Shown: positions 1 to 10,641 of the stretch, one piece after another
Layout: each line of letters opens with the position of its first letter
Position numbering within the stretch: the first letter of the stretch is position 1
Assembly (NCBI GenBank): GCA_022376925.1
Contig: JAIOJX010000004.1
Location: 172,823,501-172,887,500 of the forward strand
Length of the DNA: 64,000 nt
Source: Tragulus kanchil
Taxonomy: Eukaryota; Chordata; Mammalia; Artiodactyla; Tragulidae
Direction of reading: 5' to 3'
The notes under the pieces: generated by a model
Databases searched by the model: none
Told to the model about the DNA's origin: nothing
What the model saw: the letters and a program-made list of their open reading frames with translations, nothing else
Made by a program: the position numbers and the translations under genes

Positions 1-231
1 CCGGGTCACAACTTCCCTGGCTCACCCGGTGAGACCCCCGGTCTGCTGGTTCTTTAGGTCAAGAGCCACGGACTCATCTTTGTCTCACACCCAACTCGTG
101 AGCAAAACCTGGCAGTACCTCCTGAGTGTATCTGGATCTGTCTACTGTCCACCATTCCTGCCGGGGTCACAGGGTCAAAGCCACAGCCACCTTGAGCCTG
201 GATCCTCGGGCCAGCTGCGGTGTCCTGAAGC

Positions 232-293
232 GAAGACTCCACACTCCCAAAGCAGGGGGTCTGGGTTCGATTCCTGGTCAAGGAACTAGACCC
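232..293 (+). mobile_element. tRNA-Glu SINE remnant (copy also at 1361-1422)
   Basis: The stretch has the tRNA-like core of ruminant SINEs: agactcc, then gggttcgattcctggtc and ggaactaga. The B-box-like gttcgattcc is clear. Confidence 0.75.
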
Positions 294-497
294 CAGATTC
301 ACCCTGGCGCCCGGAGGGAGCCTTTTTAATGCTGGCTCCTCTCCTTCCCCATCCCAAGCCCCTCCTGTGGCTCCCACGCGCGTGTGTGCAAGAAAGGGAG
401 ACACGTAGGGTGACGGGAGCCTGGCATAGACGAGCCCTTGGAGCGCCTGCCTCTAGAAACTTACAAGTGAAGAGGAAGTCGAGCAAACACTACCGAT

Positions 498-590
498 GGG
501 GACGTCCCTGTGGTCCAGTGGCTAAGACTCCGTGCCCCAAACGCAGGGGTCCCGGGTTTGATCCCTGGACGGGAACTAGATGCCACCTGC
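498..590 (+). mobile_element. tRNA-Glu-derived SINE
   Basis: Starts ggggacgtccctgtggtcca and continues gggtttgatccctgga and ggaactagatgcc, the standard head and tRNA-like body of this ruminant SINE family. Confidence 0.85.
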
Positions 591-3500
591 CTCAGTCAGG
601 TGCAGTAGGCTTGTATGAAAAGGGAAACTCCCAGTTCGGCGACCGCACACCCTCCCCCGGCCCCCGCGCTGCTCGGCTCGCGCGCAGCAGAGCTTCCGGG
701 AGGAGCCCTCCAGGGCTGCCTCCTCCGCCCTGACCCGGTATGGTTCCTTCCGGCCCCGCGCCACCGAGAATGGCCTGTCCAGGTCCCCGTCAGCTGGGGC
801 GATACTGAACCGCGCGGTGAACCCCTGGGCCTCATCCGTCCAGCATCACCCTCACCGACACGGCTCATGCCCCTCCTCCTGGAAGGGCCTCCTCCTCCAG
901 GCTGGCGTCCCCTCAGCTCCCCGGCCTCTGAGGACACGAGGCTGCAGGGCTCCCGCCTCCTCTCTCTGTCCACACACAGCTCCTCCGTGAGCTTCTCCGG
1001 TCTCAAGGCTCCAGCCACCGCCCAGCCACGAACGCGTCCCAGGCTCACTCACTCTACCCGAGTGGCCTCAGGGGCCAACAAGCCCCACAATCCTAATGTC
1101 AAAGGGAACGTCCGACCTTCCCAGAGCTGCCGGGTCACAACTTCCCTGGCTCACCCGGTGAGACCCCCGGTCTGCTGGTTCTTTAGGTCAAGAGCCACGG
1201 ACTCATCTTTGTCTCACACCCAACTCGTGAGCAAAACCTGGCAGTACCTCCTGAGTGTATCTGGATCTGTCTACTGTCCACCATTCCTGCCGGGGTCACA
1301 GGGTCAAAGCCACAGCCACCTTGAGCCTGGATCCTCGGGCCAGCTGCGGTGTCCTGAAGCGAAGACTCCACACTCCCAAAGCAGGGGGTCTGGGTTCGAT
1401 TCCTGGTCAAGGAACTAGACCCCAGATTCACCCTGGCGCCCGGAGGGAGCCTTTTTAATGCTGGCTCCTCTCCTTCCCCATCCCAAGCCCCTCCTGTGGC
1501 TCCCACGTCGCTGGGCGGAAAAGCCAGAGCCTCCACGACAGTCTCCGAATCCCCACCTTGCCGGCCACCGCCTCGTGCTCCCAGAGGCCTCCTCTCTGGG
1601 ATCCGGACGCGCGAGGCGCGCCTCTGCCTCAGGGCCTCTGCGCCTGCTGTCTGTGCGGCCTGGAGCTCTCCCTCCACATCTCCTCGCGGCTCACTTCCTC
1701 AGTTCCCTGGGTCTTTAGACCAACGTCTCCCACGAGCCCCGCCCGACGACGGGGATGCCAGCCTTGTTTCTTGTCTGCTCCGACCTGCTGGAATAAAGCC
1801 GGTACGGGGCTGGGATTCCTGTCTGTCTTTCTTGGTCACTGCGGCATGCCCAGAGCAGGGCCAGCTCCCCTGGGACACACACAGTATTTGTTGGAAGGAT
1901 GAGGATGACCAGAGTCTTCTAAGAAGTTCGTCCCTGGAGGCTGGGAGCACAAAGGAAGGAGCTGCACGCTCGGGGAGGCGTGGAGGGCGTGCGAGAGGCG
2001 ACGGCTGACTCGGCCTTTGAGGGATGGATAGAAGTTTGCCAAAGGGAGAAGGAGACTAAAACCCAGAGGAGAGAGGCCGTGAAACCTCTGGGGTCTGGGG
2101 CATGGGCCGTGTGGCTGGAGCAGCGTCGGGCGGAGAGGAAGGGCCTGGAGAGCTGGACCCCGGGGAGCAGATACGCAGGCTGAGGCCGAGGACGTTTCTG
2201 GCCGGGCAGCAGGTCTGGATGGGAAAGGCGGGGGTTACACCCGGTAGACCCAGCAGCAACTGGCCGTGAGGGTAGGAGGCGGGAGCAGAAGGTCCCCAGC
2301 TTCTGGATTCAGGAGCCGAGTGCCGGGAGTGTCTTTCACCATCGTGGGGACGCGCCTGCCAAGGGGTGCTCCGGCCAGGCTTGGGGACCCCACGGCCGGG
2401 TGACGACGCTGGAGCGGGGCCAGCCGGCGTGAGAAGCAGCCCACGTGATGCGCGGGCCCAGGGCCAGGTGTGGGCAGGTGCCCGGCGAGGCTCCCTGTGG
2501 CCCTGGCGGTCCTGAACGTCCGTGCCAGCCTGGGGGAGCCTCTGAGAGTTGCTGCGTCTATGAAACTCTCAGGAGCCCCCCGCGCAGGGCTCTGGGGCGG
2601 GAACAGCTGCGTTTCCAGGAGCCACGATGCCGACCTCTGCTCCGCAGGGTCCCAACACCGGCAGCGCCAAGTGCCGAGGCCCGTCCCCCTCCCATGCCCC
2701 ATCTCAGGCCTCTGAGACCCCCGCCTGCCCCCTGCCTCCCCCTGCCCTCCGCGGACCACCGCCCCCAGGTGAAGTCAGCCGAGGCCGTCCCTGTGCATCA
2801 CCTGGGGAACGCCTTGGCGGCCGGCCAGGGTGGGCCCCGGGAGACGGAGCTGCGCCTCCCCGAGCAGAACAAGCGCCTAATCCCAGGATTTGCCGTGAAG
2901 GCAGCACAGGGCCGATCACTCGTCACCAGCAGAGACGGCCACGCTGCTGTTTTCAGGTGGAATTTCTGAATCTCGTCCGTCCTGTGTGCTGATCCCGGGC
3001 CCAGCGTCCCGCGTCAGGCTGCCGGACGGGTCAGCGGCGCACGTTTAACCCCTTAAGAAGTCACGCTGTTGGCTATCAGGGCCCCGCGGGCTGGGACGAC
3101 AGGGCGACCGAAGGCAGATGGCTGGCAGACGAGCTCTTTGCTCTGCACGGGGCCCTCCCCAGTCAGAGGCTGGGGTCCCCACAGGAGTCTGCACTCGCCA
3201 GCCCTGGTGCCGGGGCCGCTGGGTGCAGCTGACGAGGGTGCGCACCGCGCAGAGGCTGGACGGTGACCCTAGCGTTCGCAGCGCACGACCGAGGCAGCTG
3301 TCCATGGCAGCCCTGCCACATGCCACCTCTGCCACATGCCACCTGTCTCTCCTTCTGGAAGATGGAGCTCAGAGGGCCGCCGAGAGAAGCTGGGAGGCAA
3401 CCTCCTGAAAGTGGGACCTGAGGCTTGCATGTGACTCTGTCCCCCAGCGCCCAGCACGCGGCTAGGCGTGGAGGGAGAATCCAGGATGTTCTTGTTGAAT

Positions 3501-3739
3501 AAGTAAGTTAATTCAAAGATGACGCAACGTGGGGGGCCACAAGACCTGCCTACGACACAGCCCCAGGGAACTGGGGCCACTCTGGAGAGAGCAGTCCTGG
3601 CCCCGTCTCACGGGCCCCCTCCGGCTGCTCGCCTGTCCTCTCAGGGGCTCCAGGCTCTCCAGCTCCAAACGGCCTCCTCAAGCGGCTCACTTACCCCCTA
3701 ACGACCTGCCCAGCTATGTGGAAAGGCACACAGCTCCTT

Positions 3740-3895
3740 CCGGTCCTCATAACCCAGCCAGGCAAGCATTATCACAGCCACCTTGCTGAGAACACTGAGG
3801 CCCAGAGAGGCTACGAGAGCTGCCTGAGGCCACACAGCTAGAAACAGAGAAGTAAGAGTCCATCCCAGAACATCTGACCCCAAGCTCAGCGCACC
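3740..3895 (-). mobile_element. MIR SINE remnant
   Basis: Contains acactgaggcccagagagg and ggccacacagctag, the reverse of the MIR core. Confidence 0.8.
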
Positions 3896-4204
3896 GTCTG
3901 CGGTGGGAGTGACTCCGTCATGTTTTGCCTTAAGAGCGCCGCCCCAATCATTGATAATTTTCACTAAACTTGAAATAGAGCTATAGCCCTTATATGCTCA
4001 CCAACGAACCTTAGAAGCTTTCACAAGGTGAATGCTGTTTCTGGTTCCCTCTAGGAAGGGGGTGAGGGCCCTGTTCTGAGGGGGTTGACAGACTGGTCAG
4101 ACGCAGAGGCCCCACGAGCGCAGACAGACTGGGCAGGGACAAGGCTCTGGTTCCGTTAACGCTGACCTCCCGCACACCTGCTATGCGCCAGGCGCTGCTA
4201 GGAG

Positions 4205-6425
4205 CGTTCACGCACCATTTTCTCCAGCAACAAGAATGGCGCCTGTAACTAGGAGACATCCTCCTCCACCTAGCCCACGGCCATGCTGCTACGCAGCCCC
4301 GTCCCACTCTTTTCCGACCTCGTGGACTGTAGCCCCCCAGGCTCCTCTGGCCGTGGGACTCTCCAGGCAAGAATCCTGGGGTGGGCTGCCATGCTCTCCG
4401 CCAGGGGATCTTCCTGACCCAGGGATCGAACCCACATTTCCCATGTCTCCCGCACTGGCAGGCAGATTCTTTAGCACTGTGCCGCCTGGGAAGTCTTAGA
4501 AGGTGAGACGGCCAATCTCCATTCATTCAGACTTTCTTGGGAGCAGGATGGGTGGCCATGGTACCCGGCCAGGAGCTGAGGATAGGAGCACTACTGTTTC
4601 TCAGAGGACCCAGCGGAGGACGAGGAGCCCGGAGGTCAACCCAGAGCAGACTCAACAGCCAGCATGCCCGCTCGCCGACTCTCACTGACGCCCTTCAGGG
4701 GTCTCCTGCGGCCACGGCGATGCCCACCAAGGATCGGGAGGGCCCCTCACACACAGAACAATTTCTGGGTCTACAAAGCAGCTAGAACCGAGTGCTGCCT
4801 GATTCCTACTGGCTTTGGCAGGTTCTAGCATAAATTCTGGCAAAGCATATCCTCAATACAGACAGTTTTTCCCCCTCTCTGTAGAAAAACAGTTTTAAAA
4901 AAGTAGTGAGAAGGAAGGCGTCAGGGAGGGTTGAGGCTCAGATTCCACCTAGTGGCCTGGGAGTCCGGGGGTGGCCCCGTGCTGGGGGGTGAAGACACAC
5001 AGCCTGCACCCACATGGCCAGGGCCCCGCTAGTCATCTCTCAGGAACTAGGACCTGAAAGACCCTCCTGGAGCAGCCCCTGGTCACAGTCAGTGCTCTGC
5101 TGGGGGAGAGGGAATCGGGGCTGGATAAGGAAGGCTTTGTAGTGGCCCGAGAATACCTCAGGCATTCACAGAGCATTTCTGCACAGGTTGAAAACGCATT
5201 CTTCATTTTTCATTGACAGCTGGTGAAAGAGGAATGTAACAGGGCTGTGCGAGGGGAGCAGCTCAGCCCCTCTCAGGGCCGCCTGGATCCCTGCAGAGAA
5301 CTGGTTTCTAAAGGACGTTCACGCACCATTTTCTCCAGCAACAAGAATGGCGCCTGTAACTAGGAGACATCCTCCTCCACCTAGCCCACGGCCATGCTGC
5401 ACGCAGCCCCGTCCCACTCTTTTCCGACCTCGTGGACTGTAGCCCCCCAGGCTCCTCTGGCCGTGGGACTCTCCAGGCAAGAATCCTGGGGTGGGCTGCC
5501 ATGCTCTCCGCCAGGGGATCTTCCTGACCCAGGGATCGAACCCACATTTCCCATGTCTCCCGCACTGGCAGGCAGATTCTTTAGCACTGTGCCGCCTGGG
5601 AAGTCTTAGAAGGTGAGACGGCCAATCTCCATTCATTCAGACTTTCTTGGGAGCAGGATGGGTGGCCATGGTACCCGGCCAGGAGCTGAGGATAGGAGCA
5701 CTACTGTTTCTCAGAGGACCCAGCGGAGGACGAGGAGCCCGGAGGTCAACCCAGAGCAGACTCAACAGCCAGCATGCCCGCTCGCCGACTCTCACTGACG
5801 CCCTTCAGGGGTCTCCTGCGGCCACGGCGATGCCCACCAAGGATCGGGAGGGCCCCTCACACACAGAACAATTTCTGGGTCTACAAAGCAGCTAGAACCG
5901 AGTGCTGCCTGATTCCTACTGGCTTTGGCAGGTTCTAGCATAAATTCTGGCAAAGCATATCCTCAATACAGACAGTTTTTCCCCCTCTCTGTAGAAAAAC
6001 AGTTTTAAAAAAGTAGTGAGAAGGAAGGCGTCAGGGAGGGTTGAGGCTCAGATTCCACCTAGTGGCCTGGGAGTCCGGGGGTGGCCCCGTGCTGGGGGGT
6101 GAAGACACACAGCCTGCACCCACATGGCCAGGGCCCCGCTAGTCATCTCTCAGGAACTAGGACCTGAAAGACCCTCCTGGAGCAGCCCCTGGTCACAGTC
6201 AGTGCTCTGCTGGGGGAGAGGGAATCGGGGCTGGATAAGGAAGGCTTTGTAGTGGCCCGAGAATACCTCAGGCATTCACAGAGCATTTCTGCACAGGTTG
6301 AAAACGCATTCTTCATTTTTCATTGACAGCTGGTGAAAGAGGAATGTAACAGGGCTGTGCGAGGGGAGCAGCTCAGCCCCTCTCAGGGCCGCCTGGATCC
6401 CTGCAGAGAACTGGTTTCTAAAGGA
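4205..6425. repeat. Tandem duplication 2: 4205-5315 / 5316-6425
   Basis: The copies are 1111 and 1110 bp, differing by one deleted T (gctgctacg versus gctgcacg). Junction AAGGA/CGTTC has no microhomology beyond a base or so. It includes a Bov-tA SINE. Probable assembly artefact. Confidence 0.93.
4280..4495 (-). mobile_element. Bov-tA SINE (copy at 5391-5605)
   Basis: Reverse-strand Bov-tA: gtggactgtagcc, ctccaggcaagaatcctg, cagggatcgaaccc, and gccgcctgggaagtc at its head end. Confidence 0.92.
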
Positions 6426-8564
6426 TGCATTAGCGGAAGCTCTGGCCCTTCTAAGTTCTTAATCGACTTGGTGTGCTTTCTCCTTCTTCTGTCTTCTGGG
6501 AGAGCAATGACCCCCACAGTCTCACAACCTTGGCGGCTTGTGCGCTGGTTAATTTTCCAGAACAAAAGCTCTTGGTCACTGCCCGCGTCTGAGGGCTCTG
6601 GCTCTGGGTGTCTGGGGTAGACTGGGCTCTAGACCTGCTCTGCTCCCGGCACCGGGGGCCTAGGACAAGCCGCCTGCCCTCTCTGGCCATGGCTCCTTCG
6701 TCTGTGGACAGGAGACTCCCAATATGTCACAGAGTGTGGCGGTGACGAGGCACCAGATTCCAGCACTGAGTGTCAGCTGCGCCTCCGTGTGCATCACAAC
6801 CCAGCTCAGACCTCACCTCTTCCAGGAAGCCTTCCTGACCTGGTGCCCAGTGTCCACAGGAGGAGACCTAGGGCAGGCATGGGTTCAGCCAACGCCTGTG
6901 AGTAGGTGGGGCCCTTCCCAGGTGCCGTTGGCGGCACGGGGGCTGCTGCGCGGGGCTTCTCAGTGGGCCCGGGAGCCCCTCACGGGAGGCTTAAGTGGCC
7001 CTGGAAAACACCTTCTTCCTCTCCACAGACTTACAGGGCTTCTGTCTAAGACACTGCTCGAAACAAGAATGCACAGCTGAAAACAAGCCTGCAAGCACCC
7101 CAGGCCCTGCGGTTTTCATTGCTCAGCCTCAGGAGGGCATGTCCTCTGCCCGATGGAGACAATCACAGGCCCGGAGGCGTCCACCAGGATGGAGAGGGGA
7201 CGCGGGGGAGCGCCCAGCGGACGTTCCCACGCCGCTCAGACTGGGCTCGAGGCCAGGGGCCAACAAGCCGCCACAGGTGGACAGGCGGACAGGCCTATGC
7301 CCGGGGCCATGCGTGCCAGGGTGGCTACCCTCAGAGCCCAGACGCTCCCGGGGGACACAGAGGTTCTTTGGGGCAGGAGAGGCACGGGGAGGGGGGATAA
7401 GGAAGTCAGGGAGGAGGCCCCAAGTCGAGAAACAAGGAAGCGACCAGCTGGTGAAAGAGGAATGTAACAGGGCTGTGCGAGGGGAGCAGCTCAGCCCCTC
7501 TCAGGGCCGCCTGGATCCCTGCAGAGAACTGGTTTCTAAAGGATGCATTAGCGGAAGCTCTGGCCCTTCTAAGTTCTTAATCGACTTGGTGTGCTTTCTC
7601 CTTCTTCTGTCTTCTGGGAGAGCAATGACCCCCACAGTCTCACAACCTTGGCGGCTTGTGCGCTGGTTAATTTTCCAGAACAAAAGCTCTTGGTCACTGC
7701 CCGCGTCTGAGGGCTCTGGCTCTGGGTGTCTGGGGTAGACTGGGCTCTAGACCTGCTCTGCTCCCGGCACCGGGGGCCTAGGACAAGCCGCCTGCCCTCT
7801 CTGGCCATGGCTCCTTCGTCTGTGGACAGGAGACTCCCAATATGTCACAGAGTGTGGCGGTGACGAGGCACCAGATTCCAGCACTGAGTGTCAGCTGCGC
7901 CTCCGTGTGCATCACAACCCAGCTCAGACCTCACCTCTTCCAGGAAGCCTTCCTGACCTGGTGCCCAGTGTCCACAGGGAGGGAGACCTAGGGCAGGCAT
8001 GGGTTCAGCCAACGCCTGTGAGTAGGTGGGGCCCTTCCCAGGTGCCGTTGGCGGCACGGGGGCTGCTGCGCGGGGCTTCTCAGTGGGCCCGGGAGCCCCT
8101 CACGGGAGGCTTAAGTGGCCCTGGAAAACACCTTCTTCCTCTCCACAGACTTACAGGGCTTCTGTCTAAGACACTGCTCGAAACAAGAATGCACAGCTGA
8201 AAACAAGCCTGCAAGCACCCCAGGCCCTGCGGTTTTCATTGCTCAGCCTCAGGAGGGCATGTCCTCTGCCCGATGGAGACAATCACAGGCCCGGAGGCGT
8301 CCACCAGGATGGAGAGGGGACGCGGGGGAGCGCCCAGCGGACGTTCCCACGCCGCTCAGACTGGGCTCGAGGCCAGGGGCCAACAAGCCGCCACAGGTGG
8401 ACAGGCGGACAGGCCTATGCCCGGGGCCATGCGTGCCAGGGTGGCTACCCTCAGAGCCCAGACGCTCCCGGGGGACACAGAGGTTCTTTGGGGCAGGAGA
8501 GGCACGGGGAGGGGGGATAAGGAAGTCAGGGAGGAGGCCCCAAGTCGAGAAACAAGGAAGCGAC
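6327..8564. repeat. Tandem duplication 3: 6327-7444 / 7445-8564
   Basis: The copies are 1118 and 1120 bp. The length difference is an indel in the ccacagg(ga)gg region. The junction shares CAGC. The first 100 bp overlaps the end of duplication 2, so this bit exists three times (5217, 6327 and 7445 onward). Confidence 0.93.
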
Positions 8565-9688
8565 CAGCGGGTGTAGAGGCTGGAGCCCAGCCCAGCCGGG
8601 GCCAGGGTCACACCTCGGAGACCCCGTGCCCTCTGGCCATCGTCCTCCACGTGGGAGACTCACTGGCCAACTCGGGGGGCCCAACCAGACGAGATGTCCT
8701 GCAAACGTACTGGGAAGCTGAAGACCAGGCCTAGGAGGCCGGGCAGCAGGCATGATGAATTCCCCAGGGCAGCCTGGACCCTCCCCCGGCACCAGAATCC
8801 AGAGACCAGGGCCCGTGTGACCACGCACAGTGAGGAGAGGAGGCTCTGTCTCCATGGGCAGCCCCCGTGGTCGCCTGTCACACCAGGGGTCTGTCCCCTC
8901 TCTCCCTGCCCCGAGGCCCCCTGGGAAGACCAGCCAGCCCCACCTCCACTCTGGTGTCCCCTTCCACAAGAGGAGGAGTTGGAAGGGGTGGCCTTCAGGA
9001 CCTCCAGGCTCTGAGATGCCAGGATTTTCTGTCCCAGTGGATGGGAACCCAAGAGACAGAGACTCCCAGGTTGGTTCTGTTTGGACTATCAGTGCGGCTA
9101 GAAAAATGTGCTGGGGGCACTGGCTCCTTGCCCAGCCGCTGCCCAGCCCCTGGCTTGGCTCCCTCCAGGAAGGCTTCAGCTGGGAATGGAAGGCACAAGC
9201 ACCATCCGGAGTCCCCAGCGAGGCCTGGCCGCTGCTGGTCGCCGTCTCTCCATCCCTGAGTCCCCATGACTGCTGACACCCCGCCCGCACCCCAGCGGAA
9301 TGCCGAGCCCTCGGGGGCCGGGCGGCATGGTATGGACCATCTCTGGACCCACAACGCCGGGCCGTGCGTTAGCACCGAGAGGGCAGGGAAGAGCACAGAA
9401 ATGCAAAGAATGAATGAGAACATGCTGATTCCATCTCCTGCGGTCCGAGACCTGGGGACTGCCTCAGGGCCTGCCGTGTGGCAGCCACACCTGCGGCCCA
9501 GCACCCAGCCCAGGGCGGCCCCAGGTGGGCATCCGGGTGCAGGTGCCAGTGGGCCGCTCACCACCCCCACGTGGGGGGACACACTTGCACCCTTGCCTCC
9601 TCTGGCCAGTCCCCATCCCCAGGCGCCCGGGGTCCCTTAAGCAGCACTTCACCTAACAAAGGCGGAATCCGAGGCCTGGGGCCAGCCG

Positions 9689-9850
9689 TGACTCAGCCGC
9701 TGGCAGCAAGGTTTACGGCTGCACGCCCTCCCCTCGGACTCCCAGCGGAGACTCGTGTACTATTAATTGTAATTAACTAATTATTCTCGCTGCCAGCTAG
9801 CGGAGGAGGAGGCCGGGGGCGGGGGCTCAGATGACTCAGCCGTGTTTACA
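9689..9850. promoter_or_regulatory. Candidate regulatory-site cluster in intron 16
   Basis: In 160 bp there are two TGACTCAGC motifs (9689-9697 and 9832-9840; AP-1/Maf type), a run of TAATT-type homeodomain cores (9762-9785) and a TGTTTACA forkhead-like site (9843-9850). The region is not a recognised repeat and its AT-rich core stands out in GC-rich intron. Function is inference only. The whole cluster recurs ~1109 bp to the right through duplication 4. Confidence 0.4.
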
Positions 9851-10073
9851 ACAGGCAAACCCATTTAAGAGCTTGTAAAGTCGCTACAAATGGCTCTTTG
9901 GCAACAGAGGAGTAACGATCCCGTCTCCAGCTGCAGCTCAACAGCAGTCGGCCAGGGCTGGGACCGCGGAGACGGGGTTCTGAGAGCCAACGGCGCCACC
10001 TGCAGTCCATGTTCCAAAACGCTCTGCTCGGGACCAACGGGGACCTCACAAAATCCAGGATTTAAGACCTGAT

Positions 10074-10281
10074 GGGGCTTCCCAGGTGGCACAGTCGTAA
10101 GGAATCTGCCTGAAATGCAGGAGACCAGGGGTGGATCCCTGGGCTGGGAAGATCCCCTGGAGAAGGAAATGGCCACCCACTCCAGTATTCTTGCCTGGGA
10201 AACCCCGTGGACAGGGGAGCCTGGTGGGCTACAGTCCACGGGACTGCACAAGAATGGCATGGGACCTAACAGCTAAGCAAC
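10074..10281 (+). mobile_element. Bov-tA SINE (copy at 11182-11389)
   Basis: Full element from ggggcttcccaggtggcaca through gatcccctggagaaggaaat and cctggtgggctacagtccac. The copy at 11182 lacks one C (gatccctgg versus gatcctgg), a duplication-related difference. Confidence 0.93.
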
Positions 10282-10509
10282 CATCGACGACTGTAGGCGG
10301 GGAGACCGCGCCCCCGGGTCTCCCTGGGAGCAGCCGGCTCTGCCCCCTTGGGTGCTCCTCACACCACGGTTCACGGGCGAGGGCTTCCAGCTGGGCCCCG
10401 GAGGCCCGGCGGCTCGGACGGGAGCCGGGCCGGTCTGCGACGGGCCCGGGCTGAGCCGCGGGCTGGAGGCCCGGGGGTGTCGGGAGGACCCGCTGTCTCC
10501 GGCACTCAC

Positions 10510-10641
10510 CCACAGTCATGCCGTCCATGTAGCGCTTGATGATGTCGAAGGAGTCGCGGAGGTTGCCCTCTGTGATGTCGAAGATGATGTCGGCGTGGTT
10601 GGCGGGGTAGGCGGGCGTGATGGCCCGGAGGAAGATGATCT
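10510..10641 (-). CDS. FBLN1: FBLN1 exon 16 of isoform D, left-hand copy
   Basis: This is an exact second copy of exon 16, 1108 bp to the left, with the same acceptor and donor. It is phase 1-1, so a double exon would repeat 44 residues in frame inside a globular domain, which is structurally unlikely. It lies in the 9585-10693 / 10694-11785 tandem repeat. The flank right of this copy breaks down at about 10678, only 37 bp past the exon. Confidence 0.85.

Larger units (their letters stand above)
1..1507. repeat. Tandem duplication 1 (partial), period 1129
   Basis: Bases 1-378 match 1130-1507. After that the sequences part (cgcgtgtg versus tcgctggg). This fits a ~1129-bp unit whose first copy is cut by the window edge and whose second copy is 379-1507. 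Probable assembly artefact. Confidence 0.85.
1..10509 (-). other. FBLN1 intron 16 (partial)
   Basis: This is the intron after exon 16 in transcript order. I see no coding exon. It holds tRNA-Glu and Bov-tA SINEs, a MIR remnant (about 3740-3895), four of the ~1.1 kb tandem duplications, a short tandem tgccacatgccacc repeat near 3311-3345, and a possible regulatory cluster at 9689-9850. The stretches 1510-3700 and 8570-9580 are GC-rich with nothing I recognise. Confidence 0.8.

Noticed and set aside
3311..3345. CRISPR-like direct repeat (tgccacatgccacc)
   Set aside because: Only two units without spacers in mammalian intron; a chance or slippage repeat.
1..9584. Last exon of isoform D
   Set aside because: I looked for a minus-strand exon following GMTV-G that would encode a valine-rich end with a terminal aromatic motif. 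None was seen, and in human this exon lies far downstream.
10074..10281. tRNA gene
   Set aside because: The tRNA-like B box belongs to Bov-tA SINEs here and at other sites. No intact cloverleaf with an acceptor stem was found.
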